Assembly (NCBI GenBank): GCA_026119935.1
Contig: JALRMH010000039.1
Location: 124,001 to 188,000, forward strand
DNA: 64,000 nucleotides
Direction of reading: 5' to 3'
From: Endothia cerciana
Lineage: Eukaryota; Ascomycota; Sordariomycetes; Diaporthales; Cryphonectriaceae
Positions 1-11,635 of the stretch are shown piece by piece (position 1 is the stretch's first letter; each line of letters begins with the position of its first letter). A program made the translations under genes and the position numbers. The notes under the pieces were generated by a model. The model saw only the letters and a program-made list of their open reading frames with translations, was not told the DNA's origin and ran no database searches.

Positions 1-3000
1 CTCCCAACCCCCCAAATAAATTAAAGAAAAGTAAAAGCCTTTTGCCCTTCATCTTTGTTCAGCGAAAACTGAGTGGCGTGTCATGCGAAGCTGTATAAAA
101 GCCGTTATTGTCTTTGACAAGGCCTATATTGAAGGGAGGCGAATCTGTGTGTGCCCGAGTATAAGTCTGGTGAACTGCACTTATATGGTCTTTGTAATAG
201 CAACAGTTTTCCCGGATATCCCCTACTTTTTTCTATTCCGCTCTCTCTCTCCGTCTTTAGTCGAGAAGAAACATCAAAGCATTTGAGGGTTTCTAGAGTG
301 CCTCGCGAGCGCCGGCAAAGCTTTGGGTCACACGTGGCTTGCACGATCTCCAGGCAAGAGGAGTCGGCACACCCTTGTTCCGAAGTTTCTCGAGACTTTG
401 CGGGACACGCAGGCGACGAAATGAGTTCTGCTGGAATTTTAAGCACACCGACGTCCAGCGCAATCAAACTGTTCAAGTACGATCACATTAGTCGTTTTCG
501 GGGCTGAGATAGCAGCAAGATCTCTCGAGCACCGAATCGACAATGCAGCAGGAGGATTGTCAACTTGTCCGTTGCGTTGGCCCGGCACTTGCTGCTACAG
601 CTAGAGTCTGATCGATCTTGGCATTATTGCATCTGGCACCGGGAGGAGCACCCTGGCCCACATCTCTACCTAGGAGATCTTGCTCCACCTCGGCCACCAC
701 GCGATCGAGTCCCGTCTTTGTGCACTGCATATCACTCACGTCTTCATATAAGTTTGCGGTGGGCCGCTGTCAAAGTGGGCTCCATGCTCTGGTATCGTCT
801 CGTCTCATCTCGTAATGGCGACTTGGGTAGTGCGGCCCGGGCTTTTGTTCGAGTCACAGGTCATCTGATGACCCAGCCGGATGGCATTTTCGAGGATTGT
901 CGCACTACGACAGTTGAGGCTCGGTCTTGTGGCTTGAGCGTCGCTTTCGAGCAGAGGAGGCCTATGAGGTTATAAGGCTTCTTTCCGCCACGGCTTCATA
1001 CCCGGGGCGTTTGAAACCCACCGCCCACACCTGCATGACATGGGCGTTGCAAGGGGCCCGGGGCCCGGGGCCTACTCCCTGTGAGGCTCTCCGATACGCT
1101 TAAATTTTGACATATATTCAGGCCGGGTGGTCGTGCGTTATCCATGGCCTAGTTGACACCCTTGCGCTACTCGAGACCTGGATCGCTGGAGAGCCGTGGC
1201 TCGGCCACAGATCCATCTCACGATCATTCGACAGATTGACACTCCAGGGTTTATATCGAACGACATTTGGACTAGAATGGGCGCATCTTTGCCGCTCCGA
1301 CTGACTGGCTGGCTTATAGATGTTCAAACCGCGGGCAATCTCACGCTTGGCAATACATGGCAGCGGAAACTGCATACGAGATGTGCACTACCCTCGATGA
1401 CTAATTAGACGGAGCCCTACTAGAGGTGCCTCGCACCCCCTCGTTAGTGCTATCGTATCCCAGCGGATGATCAGACGAACCTCGTGCACGGCGTGAAAAA
1501 GAAAGACTCTACGACTGTAGTGTTCGTGATGACTGGCGACGATAGAAGATCTATTCCACTTGCGTCTGGTCCGGACAGGAGCAAACAGACAGTATGGGCA
1601 TTGTCCCGCGGTCGAGGTGAGGTTTGGCCATCATACATCACACATGGCAGTAAGGTCTCTCTCTATAAGCGGGCCGGTGAGGATGCGACCGTCCCGCTGT
1701 GCCGTTCTGCCCCAGACGTGGAGTGGCACCGAGTTCCACCCAGGCGGCGGACATAAGCTGCATCTTGGTAAAGCGTGGCCCCCTGGGAGAATGTCCTCAT
1801 TGGGTTGCAGCCATGGCCGAGGAGCCCCTGATCTTGGACTAGCGTTAGCCCTCAGTTGTCCTTTCTGGCGAATCCCGTCGGTTTGCTGCACCCTGCAGCT
1901 TTTGAAGCTGGCCTCTCACTCCTCCGTCCTAAGCGCCGAGGGTCCTGTCACACATTCTTCTGCTGGTCACACAGTGGACTGACAGCTATTCATAGGTCCG
2001 GTCTGCTCCTCCAACCTCGGCGCGCATCTTCGTGGGCCGCCATTCTCATCTCTTTCTTCCTGGACAATTCCACAATGACCTGACGACACGCCGTGATGAA
2101 TGTATTCTGTCTGTTTATGAAGTGATACCCCTACTCGAGCCGTCGCAGTCTCCGGATACATCGTTTGAGCGCCCCACGATTCGAGGAACTCGTATCCTGG
2201 TCCTGCCGAAACGCCAGATCGCTGCGATCTCCGACGCGGCTCGTCTCAACGTTTAGACTGCGGTGTATCGCATTGCCCTGCCAACCTGGCACCACCGGCC
2301 GTTGATCCAATCTGGAACGGTCACTTCATCGCGCGAAACCTTCTCCAGCGTCTGATCTACATAGCCCCCAGGGCCTCGTCCTAGCCTATCCTGGGCACCG
2401 GAGTGGGCCTGTCCTCGTCCCAAATCCCAGCGACGAGCCGGCAGTGGCGAACGAGCCTACGACCACAGCTTAATCTGTGGAAACCAAAGACATCTGATGG
2501 CCGCAGGTGGATTGGATGTTTCATGGACGAACTGACATCCGAACACTGGCACCCAAGGTTGTAACGGTGACTCTCGCCTCCGGGATAGGGCTCGCCCATA
2601 CCGCATCCCAAGACCGGACCGTCCTTGCTGGTCTCCCCGGGCCAGCGACACGCCCTGGTGACTCCCCCTTTATGACTATCCTCTCGCCCGCTATCAAGTG
2701 TCTTGACGATCTCTTGTCTTCTACCTCCCCCAGTTGGCAAGGCCAGAAGTATTGTCAATTTACTTTCGAGCCTCCCACCTTGGCACCCTTTCCTTTCAGT
2801 CGCTGCTGGCTCAGACCGCTCTTTTCTAACTTGAGTTGATCTTTAGTTCGAGTGTGTTGTTTGTTTTAGAAATCTTGTAATACAAGAGGAAAGGTGGATT
2901 CGGACTGAGACAATTGGCGACTTCTGCTTCAACACGCCAACGCCTGCAGGGTCACCGCCAGCCGACGGGTTAATCGAGCCGCCAAACCAAACGTCGCCGG

Positions 3001-3059
3001 TCGACACGTAATTCGGAATCTGGGAACGAGGCGGAGGATCTGTGAAAGGCTTCGACAAG
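1..3059. other. Gene-poor upstream region of noxA
   Basis: No open frame here reads like a known protein. All frames are short and overlap on both strands. The last 250 bases before noxA are pyrimidine-rich (around 2700-2860), as expected for a fungal promoter and leader, and the noxA ATG sits in the context ACAAGATGG. A GC palindrome made of GGGCCC units lies at about 1053-1072. I cannot tell whether the rest holds a non-coding transcript. Confidence 0.5.
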
Positions 3060-4944
3060 ATGGGCTACGGCGAGAAGGTAGCGAAGCAGTTCACTGCTTC
3101 GAAACTCTTCTTCAACGTCATCTTTTGGGGGATTCATTGGTTCCTGTTCGCATTCGGATGGTACGACCCCAACCTAGTCATCCTGAATGAACACCAGCAT
3201 GCTGATGGAATGCCAGGTACAAGCAAGCGACCGATCCTCGACTAGCCGCCCTGAACTCGCTGAAGTTCTCTGTGTGGATCTCGCGAGGCGCCGGGCTGGT
3301 GCTGACAGTCGACACATTGTTCATCTTGTTACCAGTATGTCGGACATTGGTGAGATGGCTTCGACCCAAGATCAGGTGGCTGCCCCTTGATGAGAACCTT
3401 TGGTTCCATCGTCAGGTTGCATATGCTATGCTGGTCTTCACGGTCTGCCACGTCACTGCTCACTACGTCAAGTAGGTGTCTCCCAGGACGGCTCTCTGGC
3501 GGCCGTAACACTGACGATTACAGCTTCTTCAACGTCGAGAGAACGCAAGTTCGGCCAGAGCTTGCGATCCAGATCCACTATGCTCAGCCTGGTGGTATTA
3601 CCGGCCACATCATGCTCCTCTGCATGCTGCTGATGTACACGACTGCTCACCACAGGATCCGCCAGCAATCCTTCGAAACATTTTGGTACACCCACCACCT
3701 CTTCATCCCGTTCCTCTTGGGCATGTACACGCATGCAGTCGGTTGTTTTGTCCGTGACTCGACGAACGCGGTCTCGCCTTTTGCTGGCGAGGTCTTCTGG
3801 GAGCACTGCATTGGTTATCAAGGTTGGCGATGGGAGCTCTTTGGCGGTGGCATCTACCTGATCGAGCGTCTGTATCGCGAGATCCGGGCCCGTCGGTCCA
3901 CGAAGATCACTCGTGTTGTCCGCCACCCCTATGGTACGTATAGCTGCAAACAGACCCACTGAGCAATTTCGCTAACCTCTACTTAAAGATGTGGTTGAGG
4001 TTCAGTTCTCCAAGCCCTCTTTCAAGTACAAGGCCGGACAGTGGCTGTTCATCAAACTCCCAACGGTTTCCAATTACCAGTGGCACCCGTTCACTATCAC
4101 ATCTTGCCCTTACGACCCGTACGTCTCGATACACGTCCGTCAAGTTGGGGACTTCACCCGCGCCCTGGGTGATGCCGTCGGTGCTGGAGCGGCCCAGGCC
4201 AAATTGTATGAGGGTGTTGACCCAATGGGAATGTACGAGGTCGCTCTGCAGAATGGTCAACACATGCCCGCGATCCAGATCGACGGACCTTATGGTGCCC
4301 CGGCTGAGGATGTGTTTGAGAACGAAATCGCTGTTCTAGTCGGTACCGGTATCGGTGTTACTCCGTGGGCGTCTATCCTGAAGAACATCTGGCACCTGCG
4401 CAACAGCCCGAACCCGCCCACCCGCCTTCGCCGTGTCGAGTTCCTCTGGGTCTGCAAGGACACGAGCTCGTTCGAGTGGTTCCAGACCTTACTGTCCTCG
4501 CTCGAGCAGCAGAGTACCCAGGCCGCCCGCGTTCCTGGCGGCTCTGGCGTCGAATTCTTGAAGATCCACACCTACCTTACACAAAAGCTCGACATGGACA
4601 CCACAAACAACATTGTACTGAACTCCGTGGGCGCCGATGTCGACCCCCTGACCGAGCTGAAATCACGCACGAACTTCGGTCGGCCGAACTTCACCCAGCT
4701 GTTCTCGACAATGCGGGACGGCATCTTGGATCGCACATATCTCAACGGTCTGGAGAGCAGTAACAGGACGACAGTCGGTGTCTACTTCTGCGGTCCTTCG
4801 GCAGCTGGTAAGTTTCCCCCGGCCGCCTTCCTGCGTTGGGTTTTGATATACTGACGATCTTGTCCAGCTCGCGACATCAAGAAGGCATGCAAGGCTGCTA
4901 CCGTGAGAGAAGTGAACTTCCGCTTCTGGAAGGAACACTTCTAA
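3060..4944 (+). CDS. noxA: NADPH oxidase A (superoxide-generating, gp91phox family)
   Basis: Membrane flavocytochrome that moves electrons from cytosolic NADPH through FAD and two hemes to oxygen. In moulds NoxA controls fruiting-body formation, hyphal fusion and infection structures. The model joins 3060-3160, 3217-3471, 3524-3933, 3989-4807 and 4868-4944. All four introns are GT-AG and 52-60 nt, giving 553 residues, the usual NoxA length. Heme ligands with gp91phox spacing are His98/His112 and His176/His189. The FAD motif HPFT is at about 288-291, the NADPH motif GTGIGVTP at about 374-381, and the end is RFWKEHF. It lacks the N-terminal EF-hand extension of NoxC and the longer N terminus of NoxB. 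The start is the first ATG that gives MGYGEKV, the family N terminus. The p67phox-like NoxR, Rac and p22phox-like partners are not in this window. Splice sites were chosen by restoring the conserved sequence. Confidence 0.95.
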
Positions 4945-6242
4945 ACAGTCTGCTTTAATTTTCTACGTCAATCATCACGGCTCCGCCGTATTTTCCCCGG
5001 TCAAGGATCCCAAGCGAATGAGAATCCGCAATGTGACGGAGATGGTATTTTGGAATGAAGGCCAAGAAGCAAGCGTGCGGTTACGTCGATCGGAAGGAAT
5101 TTCGTCAGCTTGTGGCAGCGGTGGGCGGTATTGTATCATCAAAGATAGGGGCAGCGATCTGTGAATTTCCTCGGCACGCTACAAGGGGGCGCACAACAGG
5201 CAGAGAAACGAGGGGAAGGAGAGAGCATTCCAGTCCGCGTCAGAAGCAGTCACTTGCGTACTGTTCCTCAAAGCGCTGGTGTTGAGACCACGGAGGCAAA
5301 CTCTAGTCTCAGTGAATTGCAAGGGTCGGGAAGGCTGCTGTCAATATTGTCTAGTGTCCTTTCTCTACTTCACTACTGAAGGGCAATATAAAAACCCGTT
5401 TAGAGTATACTCAGTACTGAAAGCACTCAAACACACTGCTCCATGGGTATCTTTGACCAACCCCAGATCGCGCACCACCTGAACACCAGAGTGACCCAAA
5501 ATACTAACCCAAACCACCAGGAAATAATTAAATTCCACCCTACAAAATCCCCCAACCCATACATCCTCTGGACAGGGATAGGAAAACACAACGTCTCCGT
5601 GCCCACTCACCGCCCATGTAGCGGAGCTCCTCTGGCAGAAAAGACCCGGCAGGAGCAGGGAGCATGTCTAAACGTCGCTTGATGCTGATCTGCCCCGGAT
5701 GTGCGACCCTTCCTGTAGAGAGGGGCTTCATCTTGATGGGCAGGTCCAGTCAGGTTCCCCGGGGAACTGGCTGACTGCTCTGGGGCGCTAGGGCTCCCAG
5801 GCGTCAAGGCGGTTTCAAGACAGTCTACCATAGCAGCGCCGGGCGATAGGACCTCGATACTGGTGTGTTGACCTTGGCTAGTCCTTTTCAGCATTGGCCT
5901 ATGATACACAGGCGACTTTGGTGCTCTTCCTTCCGACGCTTACGCTCTTCTGATGGAAGACAATCCCACTGATGGAATGGCAGGAAACATGTCACCGTGT
6001 CCACCGGCATCTGTACTTCATTTTTACTTCCGCTCTTCCTTTATTATCTCCCAGACCGTTCTCATACCCATCCATATTTGTACAGCGCTTTGCTTGCATT
6101 TATGCTTCTGCTTCGACGGATTGCACGTGTGATCGCCCAGGCACATCAGGCTTGCGTCCATAGACACATGAACTAGATAGACTGAAGCGTTAGGTCTTGT
6201 GGCAATATGTCTTTATGGTATGGTTATGACCAAGCTTCTCAA
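4945..6242. other. Intergenic region after noxA
   Basis: Between the noxA stop and the methyltransferase relic. A TATA-like stretch (CAATATAAAAA) at about 5383-5393 precedes a possible small open frame at 5443, listed separately. Nothing else is recognisable. Confidence 0.4.
5443..5682 (+). CDS. Possible small protein (79 aa), unrecognised
   Basis: Starts with MGIFDQPQIAHHLNTRV and lies about 50 nt downstream of a TATA-like element. The first 55 residues have a reasonable composition (KFHPTKSPNPYILWTGIGKH) with no low-complexity sequence. After residue about 52 the frame loses protein character. The neighbouring +1 frame then reads VAELLWQKRPGRSREHV before a stop, which hints at a frameshift or a genuine gene damaged here. 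No family is assigned. It could equally be chance coding. Confidence 0.25.
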   Translation: MGIFDQPQIAHHLNTRVTQNTNPNHQEIIKFHPTKSPNPYILWTGIGKHNVSVPTHRPCSGAPLAEKTRQEQGACLNVA

Positions 6243-6536
6243 CTAACATTTGGTATAGGCCCGAAGCTTCACGTCGGACACGCTGCGCTCCGTCTCTACC
6301 AAGAATACCGTAATTTCATCCTCAGGCATTCCAGCTGCCAGTAGCAATTTGAACATAGAGTCGATACCTTTTTTGAAAATCGAGGTAGAAGAATTGTTCT
6401 CGAAGCTTATCCTCTGGACTTTGGGACCAGCCATTGACTGGACAGATAGGATTGGCTTCTGTATGACATCCGTGAACCCAATATCCTCCATCCGCTCTTT
6501 GTACTTGAGAGTGACCCAAAGGGTCCCTGCCAGCAC
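6243..6536 (-). pseudogene. C-terminal relic of a LaeA/UMTA-like SAM methyltransferase
   Basis: The open frame of about 97 codons reads YKERMEDIGFTDVIQKP, then LLLAAGMPEDEITVFLVE and SVSDVKLRAY. This is the order of the C-terminal third of fungal LaeA-like class I methyltransferases (W-x-KYKERMEDAGF, then GM-x-x-E-E-x-x-x-FL, then RAY). The SAM-binding Rossmann part (E/DXGXGXG and following) is absent upstream on this strand, and the end is cut short just after RAY, where family members continue with a Y/F-VYGRK-like tail. The first residues are not a convincing start. I infer a decayed gene fragment. A multi-exon gene with small upstream exons is possible but I found none. Confidence 0.6.
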
Positions 6537-6924
6537 TCGCTGTTATATGACTTGTGAGTCACCTGGTTTCTAATTCAAGAGTTTTCTTTGAACCCCGCTT
6601 TGCATGTTATTCGTCAGGTGCCAGGTGCCATTGCTTTTTCTGTGGCCTGTTTTCTGATCTGCATGTTGAAGGATAGGTTGGAAAACTATACCATAAGACT
6701 GAGCCCGGTCTGCCTACTCGAAATTAAAAGGCGGCCTCTACAAGGTCCCCCTCCACTTAGGTAGTAAGGGGCCGAAACATTGAAGTAATGAGGCGGCGAG
6801 GCGCAGCTACCGGTGTTGGTACTCCCAACGTCGGCCGGCTCGTGCAGCCGGCGGTCATGTGCAGCACGGACCACATCACTCCCACTACGAGGTTTTAAAT
6901 ATTATCATCATTGTCATCATCCAC

Positions 6925-6930
6925 TATAAA
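6925..6930 (+). promoter_or_regulatory. TATA box candidate before the HET relic
   Basis: TATAAA at this site lies 72 nt before the ATG at 7002 that begins the possible first exon of the broken HET gene. The spacing suits a fungal TATA element. The call rests on sequence alone. Confidence 0.35.
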
Positions 6931-7001
6931 GTGTGATCCGACTGGACCTGAAAGACAATTACCACGACTAAGAGAGGCATAGTAGTGACGTTGCAATAGA
7001 A

Positions 7002-8060
7002 ATGGCAGCGCGAAACGGAGATAAAAATTTAGTGCGACAGCCAAGGTATGTGCATTACGAATCTTTTATTCACTTTCGCTGGATTAGCGTGCTTAGGAAT
7101 GCAGATCAATGTTGATGACGACCAAACCTATAGGCAGCACGCTGTATCTGTGAGAAGATTATCCTGTCGGAGGCCGGATCCTCCACCCAGAATGGATTGA
7201 TCGCGAACCATTACGAGCTGGCCTGCGAAGACACTGTGTGGGCGACATGGGATGGACCTTCCAGGAGGAAGTTTTTCCAAGGAGGAAGCTGGTCTTCAAT
7301 GGCGACTCGCTGCGTTGGGAATGCGGCGCAGCTGTCTGGCGCGAACGCGTCGAATGGTCCTCTGTTCCTCGATCGTTGGATAACGATACCTCTCGTTTCC
7401 AGTCCATGTCTGATTCCCAGGTTCCCGACTTCAATGAGTTTAAGGAGATCATCCGCTACTACAACAAGAGAGAATTCTCCTACCTAGAGGGCATACTCGA
7501 TGCTTTCGTGGGGATTTCGCTTGCCTTTGGTTGGACCGTAGCCGGAAGCCTCGTCTCAGGTCTACCTACAGCTTCGTTCGACATATTCCTACTGTGGCAG
7601 CCCGAAGGGAGAGTGGTGGGCAGAATTGCCAGAGCCGCGGAGAAGTATTGCTTCCCAAGCTGGAGCTGGACGGGCTGGTCTTGGCTCTGTAATGATGGAT
7701 GTGGCATCTGCTCCGGATTTTTATCAGAAGTTGTTCCAGAGTAGCAGCATGGATAATCGAGATCGGTACGGGTAACAAGGCTTGTATCTTGGAAATATCA
7801 CGAGACACCCGAGATGCCCGGAGTCCCTATCCAGCCCGAAATCCTCATGTGCAGAGAGCATTGGTCGGAAGCTCTGGGTGGATGCGACTTTGGCTGGACC
7901 AAGCATGCCTCTTCAGAGAGCCCGCCCGCCCAGCACAAGATTTTTCAAACCCTATCTCTTCCCCTTCGTGGTTTTTCAGGCATCCGATGTATCCGGGGTT
8001 CGAATTTTGGTATCCAATCTCGCTTCCGGGTCTCAAGGCCTTCTTTGTCTTGATCTATAA
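7002..8060 (+). pseudogene. Broken HET-domain (heterokaryon incompatibility) gene
   Basis: Frame fragments match the later part of HET proteins. The frame ending at 7744 reads HPEWIDREPLRAGL, then GWTFQEEVFPRRKLVFNGD, then LLWQPEGRV and FPSWSWTGWSW, typical of the block after the HET core. The conserved N-terminal HET motifs (LSHRWG-like and the WIDxxCINQ-like block) are missing. An ATG at 7002, a GTATGT donor at about 7049 and a CAG acceptor at about 7109 could form a first exon, but the joined frame meets a TGA at 7149-7151. After the stop at 7742-7744, HET tail motifs continue in other frames: GWTKHASSESPPAQHKIF, then FRHPMYPGFEFWYPISLP. This means at least one stop and two frame changes. 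No restored gene is proposed. Confidence 0.75.
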
Positions 8061-8653
8061 TACGCAGCGCTCCTCAGCCTCGTAATCTCAATTGAATAAC
8101 TAGCAGTAGTTCAACTATCCTGTCAGGATATGAACTAGTAGATATACTATAAGGACGGAGGCACCCACAGACCCAACACCGTACTCTGAGCAGAAGCCAT
8201 AGATGCGTCGAAGGCGGCTGCACGGTTATACGCATAATGCGAGGCTCGACTAACGCATCAAAAATAGGTGCCGGGAAATTACTAGTCCGCACGGACTGTG
8301 ATATCATTGCCTTCTTCGAGGCTTTTCTTGTATAAGCACAGCCCATGCGTTAAGGTTCAAGGTCGATCGGACTAAAACGCTCCGCTGGAGAAAAACCAAC
8401 AGCTTATAGCTTCGCAACCAGCAAAGTGCCTGTTCTCTATGCGAATAGAGGCATTTATTAACCAATGTCCCATGGTTGAAAAAGGATCTGAGGAGTTGAT
8501 CTTTCCTGGATGCCTCGCACATTCTTGTTCATAGCTACACCCTCCAGTCTTGATGTCAGAAGATAGTAGATGAGGAAAACTTTTTCCTGGGCGAAGTGGC
8601 AGGGTAATTGTCGCTATATTGGGACAGGTAAATTATCCCGGTTCCCTTTCTGA
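8061..8653. other. Intergenic, convergent 3' ends
   Basis: Lies between the HET relic tail and the 3' end of the MFS gene. No gene, RNA or repeat recognised. Confidence 0.4.
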
Positions 8654-10411
8654 TTACTCTTTAGTGCTCACCGCCTTCGTTAACTGCTGTATCCCCGTCT
8701 TGGTCTCCGTATGCTCCGTGTTCAGATTCCGGTGCTTGATGAATACACTGGCTGCCATGGCAACAGCCGCCAAGCAGGTGTACAATATGAACATGTTCCT
8801 CATACTCCACGCGAAAGCCTCCAGGACCACTTGACGCTGCGAAGCATCCTGGATCGACTGGGCGATACCCACGTTTGCCGCTGCCTGGCTACCCGACAGG
8901 GCCGTGAGGACAGACTCGCTGAGGCCCGCAGCAGCAAGAGACGACTGCCGAGCATCCATACTGTTTTGGAATACCACACCGCCGACTACGACAGACAGTG
9001 CCATGGCAACGCTCCGGATAAAACCCAAGGACGCTGTGGCTGCCGCAGTATCGACCTGGCTGACAGTGTTCTGGATGGCAACCATAGGCCCTTGGAAAAG
9101 AAGCGCAGGGCCGAGAGCGCCAAGGATTTCCAACCCGACGACCACTGCAACGGACGTATTGGTTCCGAAATTTATATATAGCCCTGTTCCTATCGTCATG
9201 AGCGTTACGCCGGCCCATATGGACTCCCTGTAACGGCCTGTGCGACTGATCAGGATGCCGGCCATGATTTCGATGATAGCTTGCATTACTATCAGTGGTA
9301 GTATGAGAAGACCGCTCCGGAGTGGCGAGGCTTGCTGTACGCTTTGAAAGTATAGCGGCATATAATATTCCACGCCTATAAGGACCATGGCGTGCGAAAA
9401 GACAACAAGGAAAGTCGCATTATTAGACCAGCTTTTGAACACAGCCAGCGGCATCAGGGGGTATTTGGCCAGGCGTTGCTCGCTGAAGAGGAAGAGGCCG
9501 ATCATCACCGTCCCGAACACAACCAGACAGATGACTTTCGGGCTATTCCATGGAAATATCGCACCGCCGAAATCCAGTCCGAGGAGAAGTAGAAGGGTTA
9601 CCGCGAGGATAGAAAGGGTCCCAGACCAATCGACGGCCCTGATCCCTTCGCCTAGCTTCGTACGCGGGTTGTGCACATCCAGAAACAGGAGCAGGAGGAC
9701 GAACGTGATCCCAGAGATGGGGAGGTTGATCCAGAAGCACCACCGCCAGCTCTTGAACTGCGTAAAGGCTCCCCCGATGAGCGGTCCAGCGGATCCAGCC
9801 AGGGCCCATACAAACCCCACGTAGCCCAAATATAATGATCGCTTCCGCACACTGAAGAGATCCGAAATCGTGATGGCCACCAATTGCATCAGGCCACCGC
9901 TAGCTGCGCCTTGCAGCGCCCGTCCGGCAATTAGCATTGGCATGTTGGTACTTAGGGCCGCAAGTATGCTGGCGGCGGCAAATAAACCGACTGCTATAAG
10001 GAGCACGGGTTTGCGACCCCAAATGTCGCTGCATTTCGCCCAGATTGGGCCTGTAGCGGCGTTGGCCAGCAGGTAGGCGCCGCCAATCCACACATAGCCC
10101 GAAGCAGAGCGCAGATCAGCGGTGATTGTAGGGATAGATATTGCGATAATGGTCTGATCGAGGGCGGATACAAAGAGGGCGAGCTACAAGGTATTGTTAG
10201 CCAGGTGGTATCCTCTGAAGACTCGGGCAGGGTAAGCTACATAGAGCGCCGATAAGATGGCGTATAGACGCAGCTTTGTGCGGACCTTGGGGCTTTCCAT
10301 CAGACCGAGCGGCGTAATGGGGATGTCGCTGGGAGAATCCTCCAAGGCGTGAAGCTCTGCCGGGAATCCAGCGTGTACCATAGGAGGTTCGGAGGCCGTG
10401 GTGATCTCCAT
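8654..10411 (-). CDS. MFS transporter, DHA14 drug:H+ antiporter type
   Basis: Proton-driven efflux pump of the 14-helix family that often exports toxins, antifungals or secondary metabolites. Two exons (10411-10241 and 10183-8654) with one 57-nt GT-AG intron give 566 residues, the normal length. The first 57 residues are a cytosolic tail. The intron falls just before SALDQTIIAISIPTI, the helix 1 motif. The loop 2-3 motif GPIWAKCSDIWGRKP is at about 102-116, and the antiporter motif C region GFVWALAGSAGPLIGG at about 180-195. Many hydrophobic helices follow, and the tail is charged. The ATG giving MEITTASEP was chosen because the codon two upstream is TTG, not a start. The nearest metabolite-type neighbour is only the methyltransferase relic, so the substrate is unknown. 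Confidence 0.92.
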
Positions 10412-11635
10412 GGCCAATTGGTATTGCTCGTGTTGGTAGAGAGCGCAGAATTGTTATGACTCATTCAACACGCAGATCAATAGGACGGACCAGGGACGGA
10501 ATGGAACGATAGGACATCAAGACTTTCTTAAACCAACGACGGAACGGGATGACTACGGATAGGAGTGATCCAAGGCCCCGACGTAACCCGGGATCACAGG
10601 GACCTAGTATGATCCCCCAGAACTGAATCACAGTAATCTAGTGTGGAATCCTTCCACGCTAAAAGCCGAGCCGAAGCCTTGCTGGTGCAGGGCAACCATT
10701 TTAGCAAGTAGATACAACATACATACAGACAGCTAGCTACCTATGCTCGTCACGGAATTTAAAGCAAAAAATATCGTAATCCTTCGCCACTCCAGGATCG
10801 CCAAAGTAAGCACGCAGAGGCGGGCAGGTAAGTGAGGCAGAGGAAGGGGAGAAAGACGGAAAAGAATAATGGCGACCTTGGAAGGCAAAAGAGGATGGAC
10901 GGGAACAACAGGTTCTTGCGTGTTAGTGCGGTCAGCCGTTGATGCCATATCTCATAGTCGAGATAATTACACCGGGTGTAAACCCTAGCACACCCAGTAC
11001 TACTGAATATAAGCAGTCTGTATGTAGTAAGGATGCCCCCTCACATCTTGGCCGCGGTCGTTTTTGGTTGTTGTGCATCCCTCCTGGCATGGCCGGCGGT
11101 CTCGGTCCACATGCGACCGCTGTCTGTCCCAAGCTGTCCAATCCTCACCGTAGTCGTTATTGTTGGATACGTTCGTTTTCCCTTACACAACTAACGGCGA
11201 AAGGCGGGGCTGCACGATGGCATTCCGAGTGACCGAGAGCACGGCCAAACTAACCACTTCCAACGTGTTCCAACCTTTAGCTGGCCAGCCACGCAGTCCT
11301 CAGTTGATCACCCCATCACCTTTCACACCCGCCGCATTGATCTGATGCCGTTCCAATGGTTGATCGCAGCCACACCTCTCTCTGCATTCCAACTCGCCGG
11401 CAAGCCAAGGTTGCAGCGTTGGCTACCCGTGTCGGGTACCACGAGCATTCTTGGGACTCTCGGCATCCAGATTGGGAGGATGATGGGGAGCAGGAAATTA
11501 TTCTGATAGTCTAAGCTGGCCTTTCAAAAGTAAGGATATTAGTATCGTAGCCCGCTCGTGATACGGATATAAGCTCAGACCATGAATCATCAAAACAAGT
11601 TGCGCCGGACCAATCCCCAGTGTTCGATGTTAGTT
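10412..11635. other. Intergenic, promoter side of the MFS gene
   Basis: Upstream of the MFS start and downstream of the HET gene stop. Only short, unconvincing open frames. No RNA or mobile element recognised. Confidence 0.4.
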
